A DNA stretch of 64,000 nucleotides from Enterococcus sp. HY326 (GCF_026157065.1 NZ_JANLGQ010000001.1:62001-126000); one strand, 5' to 3'. Numbered from the stretch's first letter, positions 1-9,016 are shown. Numbers and translations: made by a program. The notes: generated from the letters alone by a model not told the origin.

Positions 1-49
1 TTTGATAGATGGCTTCCACCATCCAAGTTGGTTTGTATTTTGAAAACAT
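1..49 (-). CDS. yqeG: YqeG family HAD IIIA-type phosphatase, 5' end only
   Basis: Only the first 16 codons lie in the window. The minus strand starts ATG at 49 and reads MFSKYKPTWMVEAIYQ, which I recognise as the conserved N-terminus of YqeG, a HAD-superfamily phosphatase encoded in Firmicutes next to the GTPase gene yqeH. A GAGGAG ribosome binding site (55-60 on the minus strand) sits six bases upstream. The catalytic HAD motif lies outside the window, so the assignment rests on this short stretch. Confidence 0.75.
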   Translation of the reverse strand, partial: MFSKYKPTWMVEAIYQ

Positions 50-98
50 ATTTTCTCCTCAAATAAAAAATAGGAGCAGCAAGACTCCACGACGTTTT

Positions 99-104
99 AT
101 TATA
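99..104 (-). promoter_or_regulatory. Candidate -10 box for yqeG; rest of gap 50-290 featureless
   Basis: A perfect TATAAT lies on the minus strand 50 bases upstream of the yqeG start. No good -35 box is seen 17 bases further up. A short GGAG/CTCC inverted pair lies in the leader (72-88). I see no ORF, T-box or riboswitch in the remaining AT-rich gap up to the ccpA terminator. Confidence 0.35.
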
Positions 105-290
105 GCTTAAATGCTCAAAAAAAGCTATGAAGTCCGCCTGCTTTATCTACGACTTTAAAGGGATTTTAAGGCTTTAAATTGTTTATTACTCTTTAGTTTT
201 AAGATAATGAAAATCATTGAAATTATTTCCTTGATTGAATAAAAAAATTTAGTGCTCATATAAAAAAACAAGTACTATCGCTATTACCAT

Positions 291-319
291 AAAAAAAGCC
301 AATCAGCATGTGCCGATTG
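291..319 (-). terminator. Rho-independent terminator of ccpA
   Basis: On the minus strand, 8-bp arms CAATCGGC and GCTGATTG (one G-T wobble) enclose a four-base loop and are followed by GGC and seven T residues. It begins 20 bases after the ccpA stop codon. Confidence 0.85.
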
Positions 320-338
320 ACTCTTATTGAAAATAGTC

Positions 339-1340
339 CTATTTCGTCGAGCCTTTTTTATCAATACCATAAGGCAGGACAATTGTTTTTTCTTCCACAT
401 CTTCTTTGTTCATCATTTTAGTCAATAGCCGCATTGCTACCGCACCGATATCATATAACGGTTGAGTAATCGAAGTTAAGCGCGGGCGCACAATATCTGT
501 TAACAATGAATTGTTGCTAGTGATAATTTCAAAGTCTTCAGGAACTTTTACGCCAGCATCTAGCATCCCATCTAAAATACCAACTGCCAATTCATCATCG
601 GTCACATAGGCCGCTGTTGCACCGCTGTTGCGGATTCTTTCCGCTAAGTTTAAGCCCTCTTTGAAATTGTAATTCGCTTCAAAAATTAGACCTTCGCTGT
701 AATCTAACTTATTTTCTTTTAATGCTTCTTTGTACCCATTCAACCGATTTTTTCCATTAATAGGATCAATCAACGCACCGCTAACAAAAGCGATTTTTTT
801 ATGACCATTAGCAGCCAATAAACTTACAGCATCTTTCGTTGCTGAGGTGTAATCGATATTGACACTTCCCACCTGTTCATCAGGATCAATTGAGCCCGCT
901 AATACAACCGGTGTTTTCGAGCGGGAAAATTCGCCACGGATTTCATCGGTAATCCGATGTCCCATGAAAATCACGCCGTCGACTTGTTTCGCCAATAAGT
1001 TGTTTAACACGCTGACTTCTTTTTGATCGTTGCTGTCAGAGTTCGCTAAAATGATATTGTATTTATACATTGTCGCTACATCATCAATCCCACGAGCAAG
1101 TGATGCAAAAAATGTATTGCTGACATCAGGAATAATCACTCCCACAGTCGTCGTTTTTTTGCTGGCTAAGCCACGAGCTACGGCGTTTGGCCGATAGTCT
1201 AAGCGATCGATGACCTCTAAAACTTTTTTCCGTGTTGCTGGTTTAACATTAGGATTGCCATTGACAACCCGCGATACCGTCGCCATTGAAACATTGGCCT
1301 CCCGTGCAACATCATAAATTGTAATTGTTTGTTTATCCAT
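339..1340 (-). CDS. ccpA: Catabolite control protein A (LacI family)
   Basis: CcpA is the master regulator of carbon catabolite control. Complexed with HPr-Ser46-P, the product of HprK (encoded at 9867-10802), it binds cre operators. The 333-residue product has the LacI-type helix-turn-helix at residues 7-26 (VAREANVSMATVSRVVNG), a hinge helix near 45-60, and a periplasmic-binding-protein-like core from about residue 62 (VGVIIPDVSNTFF). Length and order match the family. The start has a GGAGC ribosome binding site. It is transcribed divergently from pepQ, the usual Lactobacillales arrangement, which supports CcpA over another LacI member. Confidence 0.96.
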   Translation of the reverse strand: MDKQTITIYDVAREANVSMATVSRVVNGNPNVKPATRKKVLEVIDRLDYRPNAVARGLASKKTTTVGVIIPDVSNTFFASLARGIDDVATMYKYNIILANSDSNDQKEVSVLNNLLAKQVDGVIFMGHRITDEIRGEFSRSKTPVVLAGSIDPDEQVGSVNIDYTSATKDAVSLLAANGHKKIAFVSGALIDPINGKNRLNGYKEALKENKLDYSEGLIFEANYNFKEGLNLAERIRNSGATAAYVTDDELAVGILDGMLDAGVKVPEDFEIITSNNSLLTDIVRPRLTSITQPLYDIGAVAMRLLTKMMNKEDVEEKTIVLPYGIDKKGSTK

Positions 1341-1392
1341 AATTTTTTGCTCCTTATATTTTTTCAGAAAATCCTATTTACATTTCTAGACA

Positions 1393-1421
1393 AGAATAGC
1401 AAACTTCCTCCAAAATTGCAA
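1393..1421 (-). promoter_or_regulatory. ccpA promoter (TTGCAA-N17-TATTCT, extended -10)
   Basis: On the minus strand TTGCAA (1416-1421) and TATTCT (1393-1398) are separated by exactly 17 bases, with a TGC extension before the -10. Each hexamer matches consensus at four of six positions. It lies about 50 bases upstream of the ccpA start. Confidence 0.55.
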
Positions 1422-1430
1422 CCGTTTTAC
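1417..1430. promoter_or_regulatory. Candidate cre site overlapping the ccpA -35 box
   Basis: TGCAACCGTTTTAC matches the cre pattern TGNAANCGNTNNCA except for the last two bases. It covers the ccpA -35 element, where a bound CcpA would block its own transcription, and lies about 50 bases upstream of the pepQ -35 box. Autoregulation through such a site is known in lactobacilli; here it is inference from position. Confidence 0.4.
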
Positions 1431-1478
1431 TTTCACTTTCATGAAAATTATTTTTTCTTTTCTATTTTGCTCGCTTTT

Positions 1479-1508
1479 TTTACAGACCTTCAAAAAACGT
1501 GCTACAAT
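1479..1508 (+). promoter_or_regulatory. pepQ promoter (TTTACA-N18-TACAAT)
   Basis: TTTACA (1479-1484) and TACAAT (1503-1508) are 18 bases apart. A second TACAAT follows at 1513-1518. The GGAGG ribosome binding site is at 1534-1538 and the ATG at 1546. Confidence 0.6.
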
Positions 1509-1545
1509 CAGGCTACAATAAGAAGTTTTTTATGGAGGTCTTTTT

Positions 1546-2649
1546 ATGGATACCGAAAAAATGAAAGAGTTACAAAATTGGCTAATTGACAATCAAACTG
1601 CCGTAGCCTATATCAGTGATCCGCAACACATCGCCTATTTCGCTGGCTATGAAAGCGAGCCTCACGAACGAGTTTTGGCGCTCTTTGTCAGCGCTGAAGC
1701 GGAGCCTTTTTTATTTACCCCGGCATTAGAAGTTGAAGATGCTAAAAGCAGCGGTTTCACTTTTGATGTGATTGGCTATTTAGATAGCCAAGATCCTTGG
1801 AAAATTATCGCAAATGAATTGAAGCAGCGCTATGGCAGCATTGAAAGTTTTGCAATTGAAAAAAATCAATTGCCAGTGGAACGCTTTGAATCATTGGCAC
1901 AAGCTTTTCCAGGAGCAATATTTTCTGCTAATCTGACGCCTTTGATTCAAAAAATGCAGTTGCTAAAAACTCCTAGTGAAATCAATCGCTTGTTGGAGGC
2001 AGGTCATTGGGCGGACGTTGCATTTGAGGTTGGCTTCAAAGCTATTCACGAAGGCGTTACTGAACAAGAGCTAGTCGCAGAAATCGAATACCAGTTAAAG
2101 CGCAACGGTATTCAACAAATGTCTTTTGACACGCTAGTATTGACTGGCAAAAATGCAGCCAGTCCCCATGGAAATCCGGGTAAATCAGCTGTAGCTGCTG
2201 GTGATTTAGTTTTGTTTGATCTTGGTGTCGTTTGGAATGGTTACTGCAGTGATGCCACTCGAACCGTTGCTTTTCACGAGCCTAATGACTTTCAAAAAGA
2301 AATTTACAACATTGTCTTAGAAGCACAATTGGCGGCTCAAGCTGCGGTTAGGCCGGGAATTTCTGCTGCTGAGCTGGATGCCGTTGCCCGTAATGTCATC
2401 AGCAGTTATGGCTATGGAGAATATTTCAATCATCGCTTAGGTCACGGGATTGGCACAACTGTTCATGAATACCCTAGTATTGTTGCTGGCAACGATTTAA
2501 TTTTAGAAGAAGGTATGTGTTTTTCGATTGAACCCGGTATTTATATACCTGAAAAAGTCGGGGTACGGATTGAAGACTGTGTCGCAGTCACAAAAGACGG
2601 TTGTATTCCTTTTACGACTACCTCAAAAGAAATAACAATTATCCGCTGA
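1546..2649 (+). CDS. pepQ: Xaa-Pro dipeptidase (metallopeptidase M24)
   Basis: Prolidase cleaves dipeptides with C-terminal proline in the cytoplasm, part of peptide use in lactic acid bacteria. The 367-residue protein has an N-terminal creatinase-like domain (about 1-130) and a pita-bread catalytic domain (about 140-360). The five metal ligands are visible: D225 (FDLG), D236 (SDATRT), H300 (GHGIG), E329 (IEPGI) and E343 (RIEDC). The ATG at 1546 is chosen because GGAGG lies seven bases upstream; an overlapping frame opening at 1329 is non-coding. It is divergent from ccpA, as in other Lactobacillales, and ends in a strong terminator. Confidence 0.95.
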   Translation: MDTEKMKELQNWLIDNQTAVAYISDPQHIAYFAGYESEPHERVLALFVSAEAEPFLFTPALEVEDAKSSGFTFDVIGYLDSQDPWKIIANELKQRYGSIESFAIEKNQLPVERFESLAQAFPGAIFSANLTPLIQKMQLLKTPSEINRLLEAGHWADVAFEVGFKAIHEGVTEQELVAEIEYQLKRNGIQQMSFDTLVLTGKNAASPHGNPGKSAVAAGDLVLFDLGVVWNGYCSDATRTVAFHEPNDFQKEIYNIVLEAQLAAQAAVRPGISAAELDAVARNVISSYGYGEYFNHRLGHGIGTTVHEYPSIVAGNDLILEEGMCFSIEPGIYIPEKVGVRIEDCVAVTKDGCIPFTTTSKEITIIR

Positions 2650-2679
2650 TATTTTAATTATATTTCTCCGATTCAAACT

Positions 2680-2711
2680 AACCACCTATATTTATAAGGT
2701 GGTTTTTCTTT
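2680..2711 (+). terminator. Terminator of pepQ
   Basis: Perfect 8-bp arms AACCACCT (2680-2687) and AGGTGGTT (2697-2704) with a nine-base loop are followed by a T-rich tract. It lies 30 bases after the pepQ stop. Confidence 0.85.
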
Positions 2712-2909
2712 GTTTTTAGGGTATTGTTTTCCCGAAATTTATTTAAACCTATAAAAACCTTGTCGTTTTAACCAATTTTAAATAACATTTTATTCTTTTA
2801 TGGAAAATTTTATTGAAATTTCAAAACCTTAGATTGGACTTCTTTTAATATAATAATTTATAATAAAATATATATTAGTATTTAAATAGAATGCAAATGA
2901 GGTATTTTT

Positions 2910-4211
2910 ATGAAATTAATGGCTGAATTTTTAAGCTTAAAAGAAAAAATTAGTTCAAAAAAGGCCAAAATTGCGGTTGTCGGCCTTGGATATGTCGGCC
3001 TCCCCTACGCTCTTCATTACAGCAAGCACGGCTTTTCTGTATTAGGAATTGATATCGCCAAAGAAAAAATTAGGAAATTACAAAAGGGACAAAGTTATAT
3101 TGATAATATTTCAAACCAGCAGATTGAGACATTTAACTTACATAATCAATTGTCAACTGACTTTCAAAAAATTGAAAACATGGATGTTGTGTTAATTAAT
3201 GTGCCCACGCCTATTGATAATTTCAACCAGCCTGATATGTCCTTTGTTCAAGCAGCCTGTCAGCAAGTTGTTGCTCGTGCACAAGTAGGGCAGCTAATTA
3301 TTTTACAAAGCACTTCATACCCTACCACCACAAAGCAATATCTTGTTGAACCTTTAGAACAAGCAGGTTGGAAAATTGGCAAAGATATTTTTGTGGCATT
3401 TTCTCCAGAAAGAGTTGATCCTGGAAATCGAGCATACACTGTTGCTAATACTCCAAAATTAGTTGGCGGTTACACTCCGAAATGCACACAATTGGCAAAA
3501 GTATTTTTCGGAAAGATGGCAGTAGCTGTCAGCAGTATGGAAGTGGCTGAACTAGCAAAACTTTATGAGAACACGTTTAGATATGTAAATATTAGTTTTG
3601 CGGATGAACTAGCAAAAATATGTGACACTTTGAACCTAGATGTTTTTGAAGTAATTGAAGCGGCTGGTACTAAACCTTTTGGCTTTATGAAGTTCACTCC
3701 CTCTGTAAAAGTCGGTGGACATTGTATTGGCGTTGATCCACATTATTTAAAATGGTTTATGGAGGGACAGAAGTATGCGACACCAATTATTGATGCCGCT
3801 GTGAATGTAGATGAATCTATGAATAAATTTACTGCTACGCAAGTGATAAAGGTTTTAGCCCAAGAACATATTCCTAGCTTTTCAGCCAAGATAGCTGTAT
3901 TAGGTGTTACCTATAAGAAAAATATCAGCGACTTAAGAGAGTCAGCGGCACCTGATTTAGTGAAGGAATTACGTGATTACGGAGCGCAAGTTACTCTCCA
4001 TGACCCCTATGTCAATTCATTGGAAATTGATGGTCAACCGGAAAAAGTTGAAAATATTGATTATCTGGAATTGTATCAAAAGGATTTAGTTCTGATATTA
4101 ACCGATCATGACCAAGTAGATTATCAAAAACTAATTGATCATAATATGTTAATTTTTGATACAAAAGGTGTGACTCGAACTCAGCATGTACCTGAATTAT
4201 ATGGAACCTAA
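2910..4211 (+). CDS. Nucleotide-sugar dehydrogenase (UDP-GlcNAc/UDP-ManNAc 6-dehydrogenase type)
   Basis: It probably oxidises C6 of a UDP-sugar to a uronic acid with two NAD+, giving the precursor for the polymerase encoded four bases downstream. The 433-residue protein has an N-terminal Rossmann motif GLGYVG (25-30), the central VPTPI and SPERVDPGNR signatures, the catalytic cysteine C272 in GGHCIGVDP, and a C-terminal UDP-binding domain from about 325. The signature GGHCIGVDPHYL resembles the WbpA/WecC branch that acts on UDP-HexNAc more than the short HasB/Ugd branch acting on UDP-glucose, so the substrate is uncertain. The start has GAGG at 2899-2902. The AT-rich upstream gap has several TATAAT-like boxes but no clear -35. 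Confidence 0.85.
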   Translation: MKLMAEFLSLKEKISSKKAKIAVVGLGYVGLPYALHYSKHGFSVLGIDIAKEKIRKLQKGQSYIDNISNQQIETFNLHNQLSTDFQKIENMDVVLINVPTPIDNFNQPDMSFVQAACQQVVARAQVGQLIILQSTSYPTTTKQYLVEPLEQAGWKIGKDIFVAFSPERVDPGNRAYTVANTPKLVGGYTPKCTQLAKVFFGKMAVAVSSMEVAELAKLYENTFRYVNISFADELAKICDTLNLDVFEVIEAAGTKPFGFMKFTPSVKVGGHCIGVDPHYLKWFMEGQKYATPIIDAAVNVDESMNKFTATQVIKVLAQEHIPSFSAKIAVLGVTYKKNISDLRESAAPDLVKELRDYGAQVTLHDPYVNSLEIDGQPEKVENIDYLELYQKDLVLILTDHDQVDYQKLIDHNMLIFDTKGVTRTQHVPELYGT

Positions 4212-4214
4212 ATT

Positions 4215-5495
4215 ATGAAATCACTAAGCCTTTCAAAAAAAGTTTTGACTGTTGTTTGGATTTGTTTTATTTTTCTCTTGATTTTGTTACTTAGGCGATG
4301 GGTACACGATGAGTATCCAGTTTGGTGGATTTTCTTGTCTATAAATTTTTCTTATCTGTGCTTCAAATTATTCTTTTCTCTTTTTGCCAATCGAAAAGCG
4401 GTGCATACAAACAGTACCTGGTTAATTGAAGAAAAACCTACAGTTGCCGTAATCATCCCTTATTATAATGAGGATTATGACACTTTAGTGACTGTCTTAG
4501 AGTGTATCGCCAGACAGACGTATCAAGTCCATGAAATTATTTTTGTCGACGATGGCTGTGATGATTTGACTGTATATAATCAACTGCAACGATTGGTACC
4601 AAAATGGTGGAAGCAGTATCCAGATATTTCGCTGAGAATTTTGCGGCAATCAGAAAACTTAGGAAAAAAAGCCGCTCAAATATTAGCCTTTAAAGAATTA
4701 CAGAGTCAGTTTGTTTTGCTTTTAGATTCTGATGGTGAAATCTCTACCAATGCTGTTGCTGACATGCTTTTACCCTTTGAAAATTCAAAAACTGGTGCAG
4801 TTGTAGGAAAAATTCAACCTCGAAATTTTTCCCATAATTTTTTAACACGAATGCAAGATATTATCTACAGCAATGCTTTTCAGCTTGGCAGACGAGCCCA
4901 GAGCTTCTTTGGATCAGTTATTGTATGTTCCGGTGCATTGAGCATGTATCGCTTAGAGGTTGTTTTAAGAAATCTAGACTTATTCAGCCGAGATCGGTTT
5001 TTGGGAATTCATTGTATAACTGGCGATGATCGTTTATTAACGCTAATCACCATGAAGGAAGGTCTAAAAACTCTCTACCAAGAATCAGCTATTTGTTGGA
5101 CTGATGTTCCCACAAGAATTCCCAACTATCTACGACAACAGATTCGTTGGCAAAAGTCAGGATTGTTATTCACCTTGTTTAGCTTCAAAGCCCTTTATAA
5201 AAGGGGCTTTGCTCTAGCTTTTCAAATTTTGGAACAATATCTGTGGTTGATTAACTTACTTATTTTTCTCTATCTGTTCTTTTTTGAAAATTTCCGTTTT
5301 ACCCCACTGATGATTTTTGTGGCAATTGTTTATACTGTACTGGTTTATTATTTGACCTGTATTTATTACTCCCGCAAAAATCTGCTCTGGTATCTCTTTG
5401 GCTTTGTTTTAAATTTTTTCTACGGATTTTTACTGATGTTTATTCGTGTTTACGCTTTATGTACAATTGGCATCTCAAAATGGTATACAAGATAA
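4215..5495 (+). CDS. Membrane glycosyltransferase family 2, hyaluronan/chitin-synthase-like
   Basis: It is a processive polysaccharide synthase by motif. There are two N-terminal membrane segments (about 10-27 and 36-55), a cytoplasmic GT-A domain with VDDG (111-114), DSD (171-173), the acceptor motif CSGALSMYR (238-246), GDDR (270-273) and QQIRW (308-312), then three or more C-terminal membrane segments (from about 330). The GDDR, TDVP and QQ-RW-KS combination is typical of class I hyaluronan synthases such as streptococcal HasA. At 426 residues its length also fits. Its partner is the dehydrogenase four bases upstream, so the pair may make a uronic-acid-containing capsule or exopolysaccharide. 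The exact polymer is not readable from sequence; a chitin-synthase-like or poly-HexNAc-uronate product is possible. Confidence 0.82.
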   Translation: MKSLSLSKKVLTVVWICFIFLLILLLRRWVHDEYPVWWIFLSINFSYLCFKLFFSLFANRKAVHTNSTWLIEEKPTVAVIIPYYNEDYDTLVTVLECIARQTYQVHEIIFVDDGCDDLTVYNQLQRLVPKWWKQYPDISLRILRQSENLGKKAAQILAFKELQSQFVLLLDSDGEISTNAVADMLLPFENSKTGAVVGKIQPRNFSHNFLTRMQDIIYSNAFQLGRRAQSFFGSVIVCSGALSMYRLEVVLRNLDLFSRDRFLGIHCITGDDRLLTLITMKEGLKTLYQESAICWTDVPTRIPNYLRQQIRWQKSGLLFTLFSFKALYKRGFALAFQILEQYLWLINLLIFLYLFFFENFRFTPLMIFVAIVYTVLVYYLTCIYYSRKNLLWYLFGFVLNFFYGFLLMFIRVYALCTIGISKWYTR

Positions 5496-5512
5496 CGTTT
5501 TATCAAAAAGCA

Positions 5513-5553
5513 AAACAGAGGTCCCCTCAATTTGTCTGAGGAGACCTCTGTTT
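5513..5553. terminator. Bidirectional terminator between the glycosyltransferase and the YtxH gene
   Basis: Arms at 5513-5529 and 5537-5553 pair over 17 bp with one mismatch and a seven-base loop. T-rich sequence follows on both strands. It serves convergent genes ending at 5495 (+) and 5565 (-). Confidence 0.85.
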
Positions 5554-5564
5554 ATTAACTTCAA

Positions 5565-6293
5565 TTATTTTTTATCCTTGGCTGTCTCTTTCACATCTTT
5601 GGCTGTGTCTTTAGCTTCTGCTTTGACTTCATCGACAGTTGCTTTAAGATCTTTAGCCGTATCGTCAGCGGCTGCTTTGGTATCAGCAGTGGTTTCTTTC
5701 GCTGCCGTTTTGACATCTTTGGCTGTATCTGTTAATTCATCCTTGGCAATTTCGCCCATGACTGCAGCATCTTCTGCGTTATCCTTCACGTTTTCTTTCA
5801 CATCAGCGGCTGCTTCACTGACGGTGGCCTTCGCTTCTTCAACTGCTTCTTTAGCTGTATCAGCAACAGTCCCAAAGGTATCCTGCACATCAATAATAAT
5901 ATCTTCTGTTGTGTTGCCAGCTAAGTCGCCGAAATCACTAGTCAGCTCCTCCATATCTGCGGCTGTCTTTTTAAAGCGGTCAGATAAATCACTGGTCCGT
6001 TGTTTTAAATTATCTAAGACATCACTGCCATTGTCTTGTGCATTTTGGAAAGAATCACTCGTTTTGCTAATTACAGAATCTGCAAAATCACTGGCTTGTT
6101 TTGTTACTGTTGCAGCTTTTTCTTTCGCATACTCAGTATAGTCTCCTGCCTGATCAGCGAAATCTTCAAACTGATCAGCCAAGTCTTCCCGTAATTCTTT
6201 ACCTGATTTTGGTGCTAATAGTAAGGCTGCAACCGCCGCTGCCGTTCCACCGATAATTGCACCTAATAAAAAGCCTCCACCTTTGTTTGCCAT
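5565..6293 (-). CDS. YtxH domain protein with amphipathic LEA-like repeats
   Basis: YtxH proteins are small membrane-associated general-stress proteins of unknown mechanism. The 242-residue product opens with a glycine/alanine-rich hydrophobic segment (residues 6-27, GGFLLGAIIGGTAAAVAALLL) and the LAPKSGKELRE signature, then a long lysine/aspartate/alanine-rich part. The last 60 residues are a degenerate repeat around TAKDVKETAKD, as in LEA-like amphipathic helices. GGAGG precedes the start. It lies 35 bases downstream of the DUF948 gene, the usual pairing, so the two are probably one operon. The low-complexity tail creates a long spurious frame on the plus strand. Confidence 0.85.
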   Translation of the reverse strand: MANKGGGFLLGAIIGGTAAAVAALLLAPKSGKELREDLADQFEDFADQAGDYTEYAKEKAATVTKQASDFADSVISKTSDSFQNAQDNGSDVLDNLKQRTSDLSDRFKKTAADMEELTSDFGDLAGNTTEDIIIDVQDTFGTVADTAKEAVEEAKATVSEAAADVKENVKDNAEDAAVMGEIAKDELTDTAKDVKTAAKETTADTKAAADDTAKDLKATVDEVKAEAKDTAKDVKETAKDKK

Positions 6294-6328
6294 TGTAACT
6301 GCCTCCTAAAAATTTTTATTTTTTCTTG

Positions 6329-6841
6329 CTAATCAGTTGTGTATTCTTGATATTCCTGAACGATATCATCCATCTCAGCTTCCGAATCCTTTTGCAGGTC
6401 TTCTGCTGTCTCGCTAGTTCCTTTACCCTTGCGATTTTTATAAAAACGATAGGCAGCACCGCCCATTTTACCAGCCATTCCGGCAGCATTTGAATTGCGG
6501 CCGACTAAAGTAAAGCGACGCACCAGATTGCGGCTGGCGCTGTTCAAATCAGACACACTTTCACTTAAATCAGCAATCGCTTGGAATAATGGATCAACCG
6601 TTGCGACCTTGCCGTTAACATCTTCTAATAAATCATTTGATTTAACCAACAGGCCTTCCACCTGACGGCTCAATAAATCGACGTCGTTCGTAACAACAGC
6701 GATTGTTTTATTTACCTCAGCTACAGTAGTATCAATTTTTTCGACTGCCTGAGCAGCTTTATTCAGTACCTTTATTAAAAAAAGGACCAAGATCAAAAAG
6801 GCGACAGCTGCAATCAACGCAGCGATTCCTCCAAGTGTCAT
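6329..6841 (-). CDS. DUF948 domain membrane protein
   Basis: The function is unknown. The 170-residue protein has one N-terminal membrane helix (about 5-25), then a heptad-rich helical region (30-110) typical of DUF948, and a charged acidic tail. GGGGAGG lies upstream of ATG. The neighbouring YtxH gene and the family association suggest a membrane-linked stress role, which is inference. Confidence 0.82.
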   Translation of the reverse strand: MTLGGIAALIAAVAFLILVLFLIKVLNKAAQAVEKIDTTVAEVNKTIAVVTNDVDLLSRQVEGLLVKSNDLLEDVNGKVATVDPLFQAIADLSESVSDLNSASRNLVRRFTLVGRNSNAAGMAGKMGGAAYRFYKNRKGKGTSETAEDLQKDSEAEMDDIVQEYQEYTTD

Positions 6842-6935
6842 TAAAACTTCCTCCCCAATTTACATTATTTTCTTCTGTTAAAGCGCTATTAGATTTATTA
6901 TAGCAGTTTCCAGCAAAATGCTAAAGTAATATAGA

Positions 6936-7003
6936 AAAGAGACTCTGAAATTAGTTTTAACAGACAGTTTCCTGAATCTATTGACTAATGTCAGAGTCTC
7001 TTT
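6936..7003. repeat. Long inverted repeat (element A), probably the galU terminator
   Basis: The 13-bp arms AAAGAGACTCTGA (6936-6948) and TCAGAGTCTCTTT (6991-7003) are perfect. After one mismatch they continue as ATTAGT (6950-6955) against ACTAAT (6984-6989). It lies just after the galU stop on the minus strand. The inner and outer ends resemble the ends of elements B (10874-11029) and C (20693-20891). Confidence 0.7.
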
Positions 7004-7010
7004 AAAATCG

Positions 7011-7904
7011 CTATTTTTTTCCTTTGGTTTCTTGCTGCAATTCAGTACCTAACTGAATTAAATATTCCCGCAGGTTGTCTTTGACTTCTGGATGTTGCAG
7101 GCCATATTCAATGCTAGTTTTCATAAAGCCGAATTTATCACCGACATCAAAGCGTTTGCCTTTAAATTCTCTGGCAAAAACCCGCTGCGTTTTGTTCAAG
7201 GTATCGATGGCATCGGTTAACTGAATTTCACCGCCGGCTCCTGGTTTTTGATTTTCCAAAATATTGAAAATTTCTGGCGTTAATAGGTAGCGACCAATAA
7301 TAGCTAAGTCGCTAGGTGCTTCTTCTGGTTTTGGTTTTTCAACAAAGTTTTTTACATTGTACAGCCCTTTTTGGACTTCAGTCTCAGGATTGATGATGCC
7401 GTATTTAGAGGTGTCTTCGTGGGGCACCCGCATTACAGCAATCGTTGAAGCATGAGTGTTATCATAATCATTGATTAGCTGCTTGGTCAAAGGCACCTTG
7501 TCCTCCATGATATCATCGCCGAGCATCACTACAAAAGGTTCATTGCCAACAAAGGCTTTCGCTTGTAACACTGCATGGCCTAAGCCTTTTGGATGCGATT
7601 GACGGATAAAGTGCAAATTAACTTCTGTCGTTTCTTCGACTAATTGCAGTAGTTCTGTTTTGCCTTTTTCCTTTAAGTTCATCTCCAATTCAACATTGGA
7701 ATCAAAGTGATCTTCAATTGGGCGTTTGGCTTTACCGGTGACGATTAAAATATCTTCAATCCCGGATTTCAAGGCTTCTTCGACGATAAATTGAATTGTC
7801 GGCTTATCGACGATTGGCAACATTTCTTTGGCCATAGCCTTAGTAGCTGGTAAAAAACGAGTACCTAAACCGGCTGCTGGAATTACTGCTTTTTTGACGT
7901 TCAT
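7011..7904 (-). CDS. galU: UTP--glucose-1-phosphate uridylyltransferase
   Basis: It makes UDP-glucose, the donor for glycolipids, teichoic-acid decoration and capsule. The 297-residue product begins [22 protein letters not shown], the nucleotide-binding signature, with [10 protein letters not shown] following and [11 protein letters not shown] later. The frame is open upstream to 7955, but ATG at 7904 has GGAGC at 7912-7916 and matches the family start, so it is preferred. It is the last gene of the hprK-lgt-gpsA-galU block. Confidence 0.95.
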   Translation of the reverse strand: MNVKKAVIPAAGLGTRFLPATKAMAKEMLPIVDKPTIQFIVEEALKSGIEDILIVTGKAKRPIEDHFDSNVELEMNLKEKGKTELLQLVEETTEVNLHFIRQSHPKGLGHAVLQAKAFVGNEPFVVMLGDDIMEDKVPLTKQLINDYDNTHASTIAVMRVPHEDTSKYGIINPETEVQKGLYNVKNFVEKPKPEEAPSDLAIIGRYLLTPEIFNILENQKPGAGGEIQLTDAIDTLNKTQRVFAREFKGKRFDVGDKFGFMKTSIEYGLQHPEVKDNLREYLIQLGTELQQETKGKK

Positions 7905-7923
7905 AATTTGTGCTCCTTTATCT

Positions 7924-8940
7924 TCATTTACTAAATTCATTTTCATCTTTCCCATCCCGCAGCATAATATCCCGTGCTACTTCCTTTACCTCTTTATTTT
8001 CGTACAACACTTGATAAATAGCTTCCGTGATTGGCATATCAATCTTTAAATTTTCTGCTAATTCACGAGCGGCTTTAGTGGTAGAGACACCTTCGACAAT
8101 CATGCCCATATTGTCGAGAATTTCGTCTAGCTTTTGACCTTTACCTAACAAGTTGCCAGCCCGCCAGTTTCTCGAATGGACACTAGTACAGGTGACAATT
8201 AAATCACCGACACCGCTTAAGCCGATAAAGGTTAAGGGATTGGCCCCCATCGCCACACCTAACCGGCTAATTTCCGCTAAGCCGCGGGTCATGATGGCCG
8301 CCTTGGCATTGTCGCCAAAGCCTAAGCCGTGAATTGCGCCAGCGCCGATGGCAATAATATTTTTTAAAGCCGCTCCCGTTTCGACACCAATCACATCGTT
8401 GTTGGTGTAAATTCGAAAATAGCTGTTCATAAATATTTTCTGAACATATTTGGCACACTCGTCTGATAAACTGGCAGCAGTAATGGTGGTAATATCCCCG
8501 ACTGCCACTTCTTCAGCATGACTTGGTCCCGATAAAACGACAATCTCTTGGCGTTTTTCAGCTGGAATTTCCTCAAATAAAATTTCCGAAATCCGTTTGT
8601 GACTGCCTTGCTCTAAACCTTTGCTGGCATGAATGATGACCGGTTGATTTTTAACATGGGCCGTAAATTCTTGCACAACTGAGCGGATGGCCTTCGTGGG
8701 AACCACGAACAAAACCGCATCTGCCCCTTCAATGGCCTCCGCCAATACTTTATATCCTTTAATCGTCTCAGGAATTTTAGTATCCGGTAAATAATGGCGG
8801 TTGGTGTGATAAGTATTAATTTCATCAATCTGGGCCGGATTGTGGCCCCATAAGGAAACCTCATGACCATTTTGCGCCAACACTTGAGCTAATGCTGTGC
8901 CCCAAGAACCAGGTCCTAAGACTGCAATTTTTTGTTTCAA
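7924..8940 (-). CDS. gpsA: NAD(P)H-dependent glycerol-3-phosphate dehydrogenase
   Basis: It reduces dihydroxyacetone phosphate to sn-glycerol-3-phosphate for phospholipid synthesis. The 338-residue product has the Rossmann motif [10 protein letters not shown] (9-18) and the conserved [21 protein letters not shown] active-site region. The start codon is TTG at 8940, with GGAGG at 8948-8952 seven bases upstream; no ATG is closer to the conserved N-terminus. Its stop is 19 bases before galU, so the two are cotranscribed. Confidence 0.95.
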   Translation of the reverse strand: MKQKIAVLGPGSWGTALAQVLAQNGHEVSLWGHNPAQIDEINTYHTNRHYLPDTKIPETIKGYKVLAEAIEGADAVLFVVPTKAIRSVVQEFTAHVKNQPVIIHASKGLEQGSHKRISEILFEEIPAEKRQEIVVLSGPSHAEEVAVGDITTITAASLSDECAKYVQKIFMNSYFRIYTNNDVIGVETGAALKNIIAIGAGAIHGLGFGDNAKAAIMTRGLAEISRLGVAMGANPLTFIGLSGVGDLIVTCTSVHSRNWRAGNLLGKGQKLDEILDNMGMIVEGVSTTKAARELAENLKIDMPITEAIYQVLYENKEVKEVARDIMLRDGKDENEFSK

Positions 8941-9016
8941 CGAAAATCCTCCAATTCAACAACTAATAAAATAATTTTAGCATAAGCCAGGATGCTAACC
9001 AAAAAAAATTAGAAAT

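Noticed and set aside
50-290. T-box or other riboswitch upstream of yqeG
   Set aside because: No T-box sequence, specifier stem or antiterminator is visible; the paired elements are short and weak.
5446-6141. A 231-codon plus-strand open frame rich in Ser, Ala and Val
   Set aside because: It is the complement of the low-complexity YtxH gene, has no ribosome binding site and straddles a terminator. The minus-strand gene has a clear family match.
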